Below, piece after piece: positions 18,585 through 27,704 of a stretch of 64,000 nucleotides of DNA (its first letter is position 1; each line of letters starts with the position of its first letter). Below the pieces are notes generated by a model. It worked only from the letters and a program-made list of their open reading frames with translations, was not told the origin of the DNA and did not search any database. Location of the stretch: the NCBI GenBank assembly GCA_963210315.1, contig OY723313.1:1054001-1118000 (forward strand), read 5' to 3'. The position numbers were made by a program, and so were the translations under genes. Origin of the DNA: Rhynchopus euleeides. Taxonomy: Eukaryota > Euglenozoa > Diplonemea > Diplonemida > Diplonemidae.

Positions 18585-21500
18585 CTACTTAACTACGCGG
18601 GCCCGCGGCCCGGTAGACTCCCCTTGTTTGAGAGAGGAGCTGCTCTGGTGGGGTGAGGGAAGTGACACAGGAGGAGGAGGAGGCGCAGGCGCCACACGGT
18701 CTGTAGCGCCCGGTGACGCGCTACGTGAGGAAGGAGGATTAAGGTAGGCCCGGAAGCCTGTAGGCGCGTGCGGTGACCGCGCACGGGCGGAGGAGGAAGA
18801 GGCACCAGAACGGGGCCTTTGGGGAAGGGCTGCGTCAACGGACACGCCGTCGGGAGGGGAGGTAGTAGGAGAAGGTGGGTCCGGATCAGCGGCGCCCACG
18901 TCAGCGTCAGCGTCAGCGGTGGGGATCACGTGGTCGACCCTAGGCCTTTGGGCAGGCAGTGCCGGGGTGGAACCGGTATGCGCCTCTAAGGCGGTGCGCT
19001 TCAGCTGCGCCACGGCGGGGATGGATGGCCTGACGCCGTCGGGTGAGAGCCTCCTACGAGGCTGCATCAGGTGGCGGTGGGGTGAGCCCGGGGAGCACAC
19101 GGTATGGGCCAGCCTCTTCAGGATAACTGGAAGGGTGGCGGGCTCGGGAGTAGCGGGACACGGGGTCGCTTCAGGGGAGGGCTGAGGCGCAGGCACACGG
19201 GGTGGCGTGGTGGAGGGAAGATCCCCCACGGTAGGCGCAGTCGCCTCTGGGAAGGGCGGGGTTGGCGGCACATGGGGCGGCGGGGTGGGGGCGTCTGCCT
19301 CCACAGGCGTCGCAGGGGCGGGAGGGGCGTGGTGGCCCTTCTTGCAGCAAGCGGTGGGGCGTCTGTCATCCATCTCAGGCAGAGAGGCGCAGACCCCGCA
19401 GGGGGGCAGGTCATGGTCGCGGCAGCCGTGGTGGCCACGCTTGCAGCACATGTTGGAGGAGCTGCAGGTGCCGCAGCGGAGCAGCCGGTGCGTGCTGCAG
19501 AACTGCACGGGCAGTCCGTCATCCTGGCGGTGGTGGGCCCGGCAGCAGTCTTCCATTCGCAGGGTTCGGTTGTGCCCCGCCGCGTCGCAGTCATGGCACT
19601 TGGGCTTGGAGTGGGCCCTGCAGACGTTGCGAGCCAGCACCTCCGAACGGGGGGCATAGCGCTCAGCGCCGCACGGCGCCGACCTCGGGCTGACCGTGTC
19701 GAGGGGGTCACGGGTGGGGGCTACGGGAGTAGGGTCCCACTGTTCGCTTCGCGTGTCCCGGTCGGGCACCTCGGCATACGACGGGGTAAGGTCCAGGCCC
19801 CACGACTTGCTCGAGGCCCAGTGGATCGCGCGGGGAATCTGCTCGATCAGGATACGGGTGGTGAGCCCGTGGCAGGCAAAGCGGGGGCGCGGCTCAAGAC
19901 CGCCCCAGACTTCCTTCACCCCCACCGCGCGGAGGCAGTAGACACGCGAGACAAACGCGCCAGGCAGGGGCGCGCGGAGGTTAACTGCTTCACACTGGGA
20001 GACAAGGTATTTCAACATCTGCCCCATCATGCGTCCACGCATGTTGAGTGGGGCGGGCTGGGTTCCTGCCGGGGCGCCAGTAGCGATCGGGCAGACGTCG
20101 AGCCCGGAGAAGACCTCGAAGTCGATGGCGAGCTCGCAGAAGGAGATGGACCCCTCCCTCGTCCAGGTGAGACGACCGAGCCAGGCCCGCAGGGCACGCA
20201 TGATGCACTCTCCGTGAGTCCAGCGGGGTGGGTTGTCCGGCAGTGAGGCCAGGTCGGACTGGTGGGGCGCAGCGGGTCGCGCTAGCGCTGCGTCCCACGC
20301 GCAAACAGTGGGGGATACCCCGAGGCGCTCACGTTCCAGCACATCTCTGCGGGCGACTATCGTGCTCATTAGGTGGTGCAGGTCCTTCGCCCGCACCGTA
20401 CCGGATAGGGGTTTCGGTATGATGCCCCAGTTGGCTAGGCAGGGCGGCCATGAGAGGCGCTCCTCACAGAGACCCGCGTACCGCTCCCGGGCACGGACGT
20501 CGTTGTGGGCAGGGCATTCCCAGAAGAGATGCGTGACGGTTTCGGGGGAGCCCGTATCGCAATTCCGGCAGAGGCGGTCGCTACCCGGCTCCGGCTGTGT
20601 TGCTGTGAGGGGTAGGGGCACCTCACCCGAGTCGTCGAGGACATCGAACTCGGACGGGGCTGAGCTCGACGAGTCGTCGTCATCATCGGTGTCACCGGCA
20701 GCGTCGCCGTCCGCGGTTGCTGTGGCGTGGTCGGCAGCGGTCACAGGAGGTGGAGTAGGAGCGGTCGAGCGCTCGGCCTCCGGCCCGTCAGGCCCGGAGT
20801 CCGTCGCAGCCCCAAGCTTATTGCGTCCCCAGCGGTCTGCCAGGAACACGCCCCCAACAATAATGCAGCGCATCGCAGCGGCGAGCACAGGATCCCCACA
20901 TGATTGCCAGAAGTCGTTTGTCAGCACGGTGTCAACGCCGTCCTCCACACCGCCGAAGGAGGGTCTGGAGATAGCAAGCCTTCGCCAGATGTTGTGACGC
21001 AGCGCCTCGCGTAGCACATGGTTCCGTGCCGCCACTTCGAGTGAAAGCAGTGGTTCGGAACCTCCTGGAGCAGATATGAGGGAAACATCGTCGCCGCAGG
21101 TGAGGGAGGCCGGCGGCAGTCCTTTCTTGAGCGCAAGCCCGATAGGCCCGAGGGGGACGTCGATGCGTGTTTTTTGCGCATACATGGCCCGAATGCGGTT
21201 GAATCGCGGGATCAATTCTGGTAGGCGGCGGCAGGAATCTAGAAGTAGGAGCAGCATGCGATACGGCACTATGATTCCTGGGTGAAGGAGGTGTCCCTTC
21301 GAGGCAATGGAGAGGGCCGCTGCGGTGCTGCGGGAGGGATGGCGGTCACCGTATAGGCAGTTTGAGGCTCGGGTCTCTAGGTCGCGGAGGACCCGGTGGT
21401 CAATGGGCGCATACCAGCCACCGAAGATCGCTCGGGGCATGACTGCGCCAGCAATCAGGCCGTGTCGCTGCTCAAAGGTCGCAGGCGAGCTGCCCAGGCG

Positions 21501-24218
21501 GCGTAAGGGGGCATGCGCTTTACTCGCCCGTCCGTCGTCGCCGCGGTCTATGAACGCTGGTGACACACAGACGCGCACGCCTAGTGCAGGTGAGGCGGTT
21601 TTGGTGGGGAAGGTGGCCCCATTTACAGCGATGGTGCCGACATATCGAGGGCGTGCGCCAGAGGAGGGGTCCACGCGATGCACGCCCATGGCAATGGTCT
21701 TCTTTTCGTTTAGGCGCATTCCTGTTATTGCGCAGAACTCGCCCGAGATGTCCGCGCCACGTTGTGTCAGCGCCTCAGAGACACGCGAGATGATAGTGGC
21801 GTCATCCGCGTACGATATGCTGAGGGCCCCCCCGCTCTCTTCCTGGATCGCTTTCACCAGGACGGAGAGCAACGCGTTGATGAGGACGACCGACAATGGG
21901 CAGCCCTGAAGAATTCCGTTCGTCACATCGAACTCCCCCCCCACTCCGAGCGGGCTCTTGAAGCGACGGCGGAGGCGCGAGTACATCGCTTCCAGCGGCC
22001 GGAGGATGCGCTCGTGCAGCCCCATTGCACGCGCCAGCTCCAGGACTAGGCGCTGGGGTACCCTGTCGAAACATTTCGAGAAGTCGAGCGCCAGGAGGTA
22101 GATCGAGGTGTCCTTGTCCAGGAGCGTTTCCTCAATCTGGGTCGTGAGGTCCATCAGCGCGTCGTCGGCGCGGTGGCCGGGGCGGAAGCCGTGTTGAGAG
22201 GGGTCAATCCAGCCCTCCTGCCATACGACAACATCCTGCAGACGGCGGCAAGCCCATATGCGGTACACCAGGCTCGTGACCGTGATGGGCCGAAGTCCGA
22301 GCGGGTCGCCAGCGTATTCGCCCTTGGGGATGAGCGTCACCAGTGCGGTTCTCAGCGCCTCGGGCCAAGAGCCGGTACGCTCGATGCTGTTGAAGAGGGC
22401 TGCAAACCCATCCATTAGCCCCACCGGCAGAAGTGCAACCTCTTCCAGTCTCCAGCCGTCGACGCCGCAGGTGCCCGACTTGGACTTCGCTAGCTTCATC
22501 TGTGCCAGCGCGATGAGGTCTGACCCCGTGATGTCGGATATAGTCATCGGAGTGTGGTGTACGTATTTCCCGAAGCGCTCCATGAACGGCGCAAATTCGG
22601 GTTCCCCAACGCGATCAGGGTACAGCCGCAGGATGCTGTCCCAGGCTCCTTGCAGGATGCTGTCCATCTCAGCGAGGTTGGCGGTGAAGGTCCCGTCCGG
22701 TCGCCGCACCGTGTCGGCAGTGCTGGGCGTCTCTCCCTTCAGCATCGCCACGACACTCTTCGCATCCTCACGGCAACGTCTCCGGAAGTCGTCGCGGAGC
22801 AGGCCTCGGCGCTGGTGCACCACCTCAGAGAGAATCCGTCGGCACTCCGCGCGCGTCCCGTGGAGGAGGCGTTGGAGCACCGCAAGGGGCGGGGTACCGT
22901 CGCGCCGGCCGCCAGCCGGCACATCCTGGTTGGTGGGCAGCTCACATACCAGTGTTCTGCACTTCTCCCAGCAGCGTGAAACATCGTATGGCAGCAGGCC
23001 GTTGCCAAGACGCATGCGGGCGCCCACCAACTCCTCTAGGCGTCGGATGGCAGCGCGCAGTTTCAGCTCACGGCAGGACGCGGCTCCCAGCCCATCCGGT
23101 GCCCGTGATTCCCTCGCACACAGGCGGACCTTCCGTGGCTCGCGTACATCCCCACGGCCGATGTAGGCGCGGGAGGCTCCAGCTGAAAGTCCCGCCAATT
23201 GCACGAGGTAGGTCTCGCACGCTTCGCAGAGCAGTTTCCAGGCATTGTCAAGGTCGCCCCGCCGCAGGGCTCCCTCGAACCCCGAGAGGGATGGAGTAGG
23301 AGGGGGCGCGGTGGTATCCCCGGGGGGGGCCCGAGGAACGCGGATTTGCTTGGGGACCCTGTATTTGAGGCACGTCTGGTCGAAGACCTGAACGTCGAGA
23401 GTCATCGTCACGCAGAGGTGGTTCGGCACTCCCACGTCCCGAACATCGCACGCCGTAAGGGCCTGCGCTGCGATCGGGTTCAGCAGCGCGTAGTCGATAC
23501 GTGTCCCCTCGCATGTAGTGGAGGTGAAGGTTGAAGGGGGCGTGGTGCCGGTGGCCTGTGCGGCCAGTGCCGCAGCATCGGCCCAGTAGTTGTCCAGTGC
23601 ATGTGCGAGGGTGGGCGACGCATCCCTGTCGGTGTTGAGGTCGCCCATCACCACTACCGGCACGTCGCCCAAGCATCTGCCGTAGTCTAGCAGCACCGCA
23701 TGCAGGAGTCGCTCCCGTTCGGCGAAGGTTTTCCCAGACTTGCGCCGCTTCTGACCCGACGGGGCGTACACGCATAGGACGTGCAGGAAGGAGCTACCAT
23801 CTCCGATTGCCACCTTTGCGTGTACAAAGCGGCCATCGCTTGCAAAACGTTCCAGTGTCGTGGGGGTGGAGAGGCGCACGAGCGGGGCGGGCTTCCGCGC
23901 AAGGATGCCGACTCCGCCTTTGGTGCCTTTCACAAGGTTGCCTTTAACGCCGTCGCGGGGTGCACCCCAAGCCGTGGACCATATCCGCTCCTGGGAAAGG
24001 TGCGTCGATACCTCTTCCTGCATGTGCTTGGTCAGGGCAGTTTCTTGTAGACAGACGATGTCGGCAGGGATCAGCGTGATCTTCTCGAGGTGAGGAAGCA
24101 ACGCCGTCACATTCACGGAAGCCAGGGTGATAGCGGGGCCTGGGTTCGTCTCGATGTCCCCGTGCGTGGGGAGGCGCAGATACGCAGCATCTGCGAGTCG
24201 CTTATCCCGGGTGGGAAG
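18585..24218 (-). CDS. LINE-A ORF2: 2A motif, APE endonuclease, reverse transcriptase, Cys/His tail
   Basis: The frame is open from the codon after the ORF1 UGA to a TAG at 18585, about 1877 codons. No ATG occurs before the endonuclease core (first at KHMQEEV). Nineteen codons after the UGA comes GDIETNPGP (24135-24161), then an APE-type endonuclease: DIVCLQET, VVMGDLNTD, RIDYALLNP and a PNHLCVTM variant of the SDH motif. Reverse transcriptase follows, with ALDFSKCFDRVP, GILQGCPLS and ISYADDATII (YADD near 21805-21816). A CRNCDTGSPETVTHLFWEC zinc motif follows. A long C-terminal extension has about twenty Cys/His (about 19300-19660) and then a Pro/Ser-rich tail. The product makes the nick and primes cDNA synthesis on target DNA. 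There is no RNase H domain that I can see. Confidence 0.88.
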   Translation of the reverse strand, partial: LPTRDKRLADAAYLRLPTHGDIETNPGPAITLASVNVTALLPHLEKITLIPADIVCLQETALTKHMQEEVSTHLSQERIWSTAWGAPRDGVKGNLVKGTKGGVGILARKPAPLVRLSTPTTLERFASDGRFVHAKVAIGDGSSFLHVLCVYAPSGQKRRKSGKTFAERERLLHAVLLDYGRCLGDVPVVVMGDLNTDRDASPTLAHALDNYWADAAALAAQATGTTPPSTFTSTTCEGTRIDYALLNPIAAQALTACDVRDVGVPNHLCVTMTLDVQVFDQTCLKYRVPKQIRVPRAPPGDTTAPPPTPSLSGFEGALRRGDLDNAWKLLCEACETYLVQLAGLSAGASRAYIGRGDVREPRKVRLCARESRAPDGLGAASCRELKLRAAIRRLEELVGARMRLGNGLLPYDVSRCWEKCRTLVCELPTNQDVPAGGRRDGTPPLAVLQRLLHGTRAECRRILSEVVHQRRGLLRDDFRRRCREDAKSVVAMLKGETPSTADTVRRPDGTFTANLAEMDSILQGAWDSILRLYPDRVGEPEFAPFMERFGKYVHHTPMTISDITGSDLIALAQMKLAKSKSGTCGVDGWRLEEVALLPVGLMDGFAALFNSIERTGSWPEALRTALVTLIPKGEYAGDPLGLRPITVTSLVYRIWACRRLQDVVVWQEGWIDPSQHGFRPGHRADDALMDLTTQIEETLLDKDTSIYLLALDFSKCFDRVPQRLVLELARAMGLHERILRPLEAMYSRLRRRFKSPLGVGGEFDVTNGILQGCPLSVVLINALLSVLVKAIQEESGGALSISYADDATIISRVSEALTQRGADISGEFCAITGMRLNEKKTIAMGVHRVDPSSGARPRYVGTIAVNGATFPTKTASPALGVRVCVSPAFIDRGDDGRASKAHAPLRRLGSSPATFEQRHGLIAGAVMPRAIFGGWYAPIDHRVLRDLETRASNCLYGDRHPSRSTAAALSIASKGHLLHPGIIVPYRMLLLLLDSCRRLPELIPRFNRIRAMYAQKTRIDVPLGPIGLALKKGLPPASLTCGDDVSLISAPGGSEPLLSLEVAARNHVLREALRHNIWRRLAISRPSFGGVEDGVDTVLTNDFWQSCGDPVLAAAMRCIIVGGVFLADRWGRNKLGAATDSGPDGPEAERSTAPTPPPVTAADHATATADGDAAGDTDDDDDSSSSAPSEFDVLDDSGEVPLPLTATQPEPGSDRLCRNCDTGSPETVTHLFWECPAHNDVRARERYAGLCEERLSWPPCLANWGIIPKPLSGTVRAKDLHHLMSTIVARRDVLERERLGVSPTVCAWDAALARPAAPHQSDLASLPDNPPRWTHGECIMRALRAWLGRLTWTREGSISFCELAIDFEVFSGLDVCPIATGAPAGTQPAPLNMRGRMMGQMLKYLVSQCEAVNLRAPLPGAFVSRVYCLRAVGVKEVWGGLEPRPRFACHGLTTRILIEQIPRAIHWASSKSWGLDLTPSYAEVPDRDTRSEQWDPTPVAPTRDPLDTVSPRSAPCGAERYAPRSEVLARNVCRAHSKPKCHDCDAAGHNRTLRMEDCCRAHHRQDDGLPVQFCSTHRLLRCGTCSSSNMCCKRGHHGCRDHDLPPCGVCASLPEMDDRRPTACCKKGHHAPPAPATPVEADAPTPPPHVPPTPPFPEATAPTVGDLPSTTPPRVPAPQPSPEATPCPATPEPATLPVILKRLAHTVCSPGSPHRHLMQPRRRLSPDGVRPSIPAVAQLKRTALEAHTGSTPALPAQRPRVDHVIPTADADADVGAADPDPPSPTTSPPDGVSVDAALPQRPRSGASSSSARARSPHAPTGFRAYLNPPSSRSASPGATDRVAPAPPPPPVSLPSPHQSSSSLKQGESTGPRARVVK
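24135..24161 (-). promoter_or_regulatory. 2A (StopGo) translational recoding motif of LINE-A
   Basis: The in-frame peptide is GDIETNPGP, matching the D(V/I)ExNPGP consensus at which eukaryotic ribosomes skip the Gly-Pro bond. It lies between the ORF1 stop and the endonuclease. If active, it would release the upstream chain and let ORF2 begin with Pro. Confidence 0.8.
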
Positions 24219-24221
24219 TCA
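24219..24221 (-). promoter_or_regulatory. Candidate leaky UGA stop between LINE-A ORF1 and ORF2
   Basis: The only stop separating two long ORFs in the same frame is UGA followed by C (UGA-CUU), the tetranucleotide class known to be the leakiest. UGA is used as a normal stop by host genes here (for example at 42565, 45535, 29801), so global reassignment is unlikely. Readthrough is inferred from the lack of an ORF2 initiator. Confidence 0.5.
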
Positions 24222-26351
24222 CTTGTGCAGGTTTGCACAGCTCGCGCATGCCACCTGATTGCATCCCTCGCAGCTTTTCAGCGTGTACTGCCTGCCCACG
24301 ACCGCTTCGCACAGCTGGCAGCGGGTGTTCATCGTGGCCTTGTACCCGGCGCCCCATTGGTGAATGTGGATGCTCACATTCCTCTTGCGGATCGGGGAGA
24401 CGTAGTCCATCGCGTCGGACACCGCAGAGCTGATGCGCTCCCCCCAGCCCTTCGACGAAGGCTGCCCCAGCATCTCGTCGATGTCGTCCTCCTCTTCGGC
24501 CCCGTCGCCCCCGGAGACCACCCGACGCCGCTTGCCGTTGGCGTCCGCACGCGGGGCGTCGTCCTCCCCGTCAGCTGAGAGCATGTCGGCGGAGCTCTCG
24601 TCGTCAACGTCGTCGCCCCCGCCGGCGGCAGGAGGAGGGGCCGCGGTCTCATCTGCGGCGGGTTCAGCCTGGGCCGCGGCTGGCGGTGCCTGTGGAGGCG
24701 GCGGGGGGTCCTGCGGAGGGGCCTGCGGGGAGACCTGCGGGGGGGCGATAGGTGTCGTCGGTGGGGATGACACGTAGCGCTCCGGCAGCTTCACCTTGGC
24801 CGGGGGGCCAGCCGCGGGCGCGGGCTTGAACCGCCGCACATCCTGCGGGGGGGCGTCCTCTTTCACCCATTCCCTCACCCAGAGGGAGGGGCGGCCCGCC
24901 CTCGTTATACAACTAAAGGGGGGGGGTGTTGGCGCCGTTACGACGAGCACGCGCTGTCCGCTTTTAGCGCGCGAGTTTATCACACTCGCGTTCCAGCCAT
25001 TTCCCGCCCGCCGCAAGTCGAACAGGATGTCGTCGGCGTGCTCTTGCCCACGGGCCCCGGATACCACCCATTTCATGAGGGCGTCACGAGCCGGTTCAGC
25101 TTTATCTCCGAGGTTGGCGCGCACCGCCTCAGCCTGCTGGGGTGTCGCCACGCGAACCGACAGTGTCCTCACGCCGTACACCAGACCGAGCGCAGCGGGT
25201 CCCAGCCCCTTCGCGGCGGCGCGTGCCTCCGACAGTGTTGTACCCTTGCAGAGGGGAATCGCCGCGTACGGCTCGCGGCCGCCGGCAAATTGCAGCTCCT
25301 TCCAGAAACAGCCTCCTGCCCCCGACGCCTGAAGGAGGCTGGTGACAGCCTCCCGTGGCACACGCACCATCGCGTCCACCCGGCCCTTGCGCCACTGTGG
25401 CCGCCACACCTGCTCCGGCCGCACCCGCACCTTGCCGGCGTCGCTCGCCGCCCGCCGCGCCAGCCCCTGCAGGACCGTCAGGCTGTCGGTGCCCGTCGTC
25501 AGCGCGGTCCATGTGTCCTTCGACGTGTGAGCCGCGGCCACGCAGAAGACGAGCACCCTCGTCCGCTCCTCCCCCCGTGGGACGGCGTCGACATGGGCAA
25601 CGCCCGGCACGCCGTCGCTTCCCGCCGGCACCCCGCTGTTAAAGGGGATGTTCCCCGCCGTCGCCACCCACAGCGGGCGCACCATCCCACCCACCAGGGT
25701 GAGCATCTCCTCCGACGCGCCGGCGAAGCGTGTCCCGCAGATCACAGCATAGGCACGCTGCGAGTCCTCCGCTACCGCTGCCTGCGCGAGTTCAAGCAGC
25801 TCCTTCGCGCGCTTCGCCTGCTGCGCGAAGAGGAGCCCGCGCGGCGCGACCCCGATCTGCGTGGCGGTAATTGAAGCCGCCGGGGGGGCCGCGAGGGCCG
25901 GGGGAGGTGGCACGGGCGGCTTGCGCGCCATCGTCACCCACCCGGATCCTTGCTGGGGGGCCGTCGCTGCCGGCCCCTTCCGCTGTTGCTGCTGCCCTTG
26001 CTGTTGCTTCGGCTTCTGCGTCGGCTGCTGCTGCTGCTGCGCCGTGGTGTGCGGATGCTTTGTCGATGATGCCTCGTTCGACTTCTTCTTCGGTTGTTGT
26101 TGCGCCTGCTGTGGCGCCTGCTGATGCTGATGCTGATGTTGATGCTGCTGCTGCTGTGCGGGTGGCGCCGCCATCGGCGGGCTTGCAGAGGTAGTAGGTG
26201 TTTCACCACCCAACAGCGTCACGAGCAGCGCGCCCTGCTGCTCCATGAACGTCATAACGACGTCCAGTTCGTCCTCCGAGAGTTTGCGCCCGCTTGCGAG
26301 AAGCTGCTGCGTCGACGCCTGCAGCCGCTTGATCCTCGCGATCATGGCCAT
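24219..26351 (-). CDS. LINE-A ORF1 protein (Gln-rich, C-terminal Cys cluster)
   Basis: A 710-residue ORF. I chose the ATG at 26351 (MAMIARIKRLQAS) because the open frame further upstream has no ATG. The N-terminus is short and helical, followed by a Gln/His/Pro-rich stretch (about 60-140). A middle region of about 300 residues looks folded but unfamiliar (RGLLFAQQAKRAKELLEL, YAVICGTRFAGASEEMLTL). A Pro-rich linker and an acidic patch precede a nuclear-localisation-like GKRRRVV. The last 45 residues carry a zinc-ligand cluster, CQLCEAV ... CEGCNQVACASC, with CxxC pairs spaced like a small RING- or PHD-like finger. By position this is the nucleic-acid-binding ORF1 product. It ends CANLHK then UGA-C, and the frame stays open beyond the stop into ORF2. 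Confidence 0.75.
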   Translation of the reverse strand: MAMIARIKRLQASTQQLLASGRKLSEDELDVVMTFMEQQGALLVTLLGGETPTTSASPPMAAPPAQQQQHQHQHQHQQAPQQAQQQPKKKSNEASSTKHPHTTAQQQQQPTQKPKQQQGQQQQRKGPAATAPQQGSGWVTMARKPPVPPPPALAAPPAASITATQIGVAPRGLLFAQQAKRAKELLELAQAAVAEDSQRAYAVICGTRFAGASEEMLTLVGGMVRPLWVATAGNIPFNSGVPAGSDGVPGVAHVDAVPRGEERTRVLVFCVAAAHTSKDTWTALTTGTDSLTVLQGLARRAASDAGKVRVRPEQVWRPQWRKGRVDAMVRVPREAVTSLLQASGAGGCFWKELQFAGGREPYAAIPLCKGTTLSEARAAAKGLGPAALGLVYGVRTLSVRVATPQQAEAVRANLGDKAEPARDALMKWVVSGARGQEHADDILFDLRRAGNGWNASVINSRAKSGQRVLVVTAPTPPPFSCITRAGRPSLWVREWVKEDAPPQDVRRFKPAPAAGPPAKVKLPERYVSSPPTTPIAPPQVSPQAPPQDPPPPPQAPPAAAQAEPAADETAAPPPAAGGGDDVDDESSADMLSADGEDDAPRADANGKRRRVVSGGDGAEEEDDIDEMLGQPSSKGWGERISSAVSDAMDYVSPIRKRNVSIHIHQWGAGYKATMNTRCQLCEAVVGRQYTLKSCEGCNQVACASCANLHK

Positions 26352-27704
26352 TGTAGGCCGGGGCGGGGGAGTTGGTACCAAGCACGGGGGGAATCAGGCA
26401 CGGGATGACGGGGGGGAGGGTCCGGGGTATGATGTGTGTGTTGAACGGGGTGGCGGAGGGGGCGCGGCAAAGGGCCGGACCCCCTCCAATGAAGTACAGA
26501 AACTGTAGCTTAAGAAATCGTTGCTCTCTCTCTCACCCCAACCCACGTCGCCCGCGCTCCACCTCTTTCGCCGTGCCTGTGTCATGGTTTTCTTCTTGTC
26601 TTTTTTTTTGGATAGCTCGGCGGCGCCCGATTTGTAGATCTCCGTTTATGCCTGATGAGGAATTGAGGTGGGAGTGGGGGGTGGGAGGGCACTGCGGGTT
26701 TCCGAATTTGCAATGTATCTATTCGATGTTTGCCTATTCCGATACCCCTCCCAAGGGTCTGGTGTGTGCATCGGGGTGGAATCGGAGGGACCAGCTGTCC
26801 CTCAGGTCGTGAAATAGAGGCTGCCGAGGTGGCGACTAAATGCCTCTTGTAACTGTTTTCCAACTCTCGACAAACGTTCCTCAGATCAGGCAGAAACACA
26901 CGGCGGGGCAACCCACCAAAAAGCGCGGAAATCAGTGATCTAGATTCAATGTTGGGAGGGGAGAGAAAATGGAAGATGTGGTGGGCAGGGTGTCGTTGAT
27001 GACGCGGCCTTAGCCATTTTCTCTTGCCAAAAGGTTCAGCTTTTGCTGAGGCAAATGAAAATGGGTATAATACAAACACAGCGCGGATCAAAAGCATCGT
27101 TTCTTCCGGAGGGGGTGGGTGGGGAAGGGGCTGGACTGGACTAAAACCAGAGACTAACATACAAAACGCATAGCATGCCACCTCAGCCACACAGAGGCAT
27201 CCCCACCTCCCCAATCCCGCATACCGTAGACGTGGAAAGTCACAAGGAGACCGTAGAGAAGTGTGCCTTCGCTGATAGGCTTACCTATTTTCGGAGAGGG
27301 TGAGACTCATCGCAGAAACAGGGGAATTTCCCCCCCCCCCCCCCCCCTTCCTAAACATGGTACGCTCGGGAGACCTGCGCGGCGAAGACACACCCAGAGA
27401 CAACAGTGGAAGTAGATCTGACCCCCCCTGCTGTGGTACCCCTCCTCCCCCACCCTTGCTTCCGTTTGGGCTGTTTTCGGCAGGTTGTCCGCATAACCTG
27501 CTCACATTCCCTCCACCCCCCTGGGGGGGCACGGCCTGGGGCACTCCAGGCGGTGCTCCATGTATGTGCTCCACCAGGTCGGATTCGCAGCACCCCCCTT
27601 CCCAGCCCACCCAGTGGCAACATAGCACACTTCGGCCTCTGCAGGAGAAGAAAGCAGCCCCGCCCTTCCCGCCCTCCGAGGGACACACAGCCACAGGCGG
27701 CAAG
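26352..27704. other. Spacer with probable LINE-A 5' UTR and upstream region of the CZIB-like gene
   Basis: No gene is supported. The left part should contain the LINE-A 5' UTR and promoter (minus strand). A C run lies at 27330-27347. The reading frame of the 27705 gene is open back to 27300, but the extension is low-complexity and does not align with the family. Confidence 0.5.

Larger units (their letters stand above)
18497..26351 (-). mobile_element. LINE-A: two-ORF non-LTR retrotransposon
   Basis: The minus-strand element has ORF1 (26351-24219), a single UGA stop, then ORF2 in the same frame (24218-18585), a short 3' UTR and a (GA)n tail. Endonuclease, reverse transcriptase and both ORFs are intact, so the copy may be recent or still active. 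The 5' UTR is not delimited and probably extends above 26351. No target-site duplication was identified. The in-frame 2A motif lies at 24135-24161. Confidence 0.85.

Noticed and set aside
19104..20246. Plus-strand 380-codon frame opposite LINE-A ORF2
   Set aside because: Antisense shadow of the Cys/His-rich tail and downstream region of ORF2.
18585..24116. Starting LINE-A ORF2 at 24116
   Set aside because: That codon is GTG; the frame is open to the ORF1 stop and includes the 2A motif.
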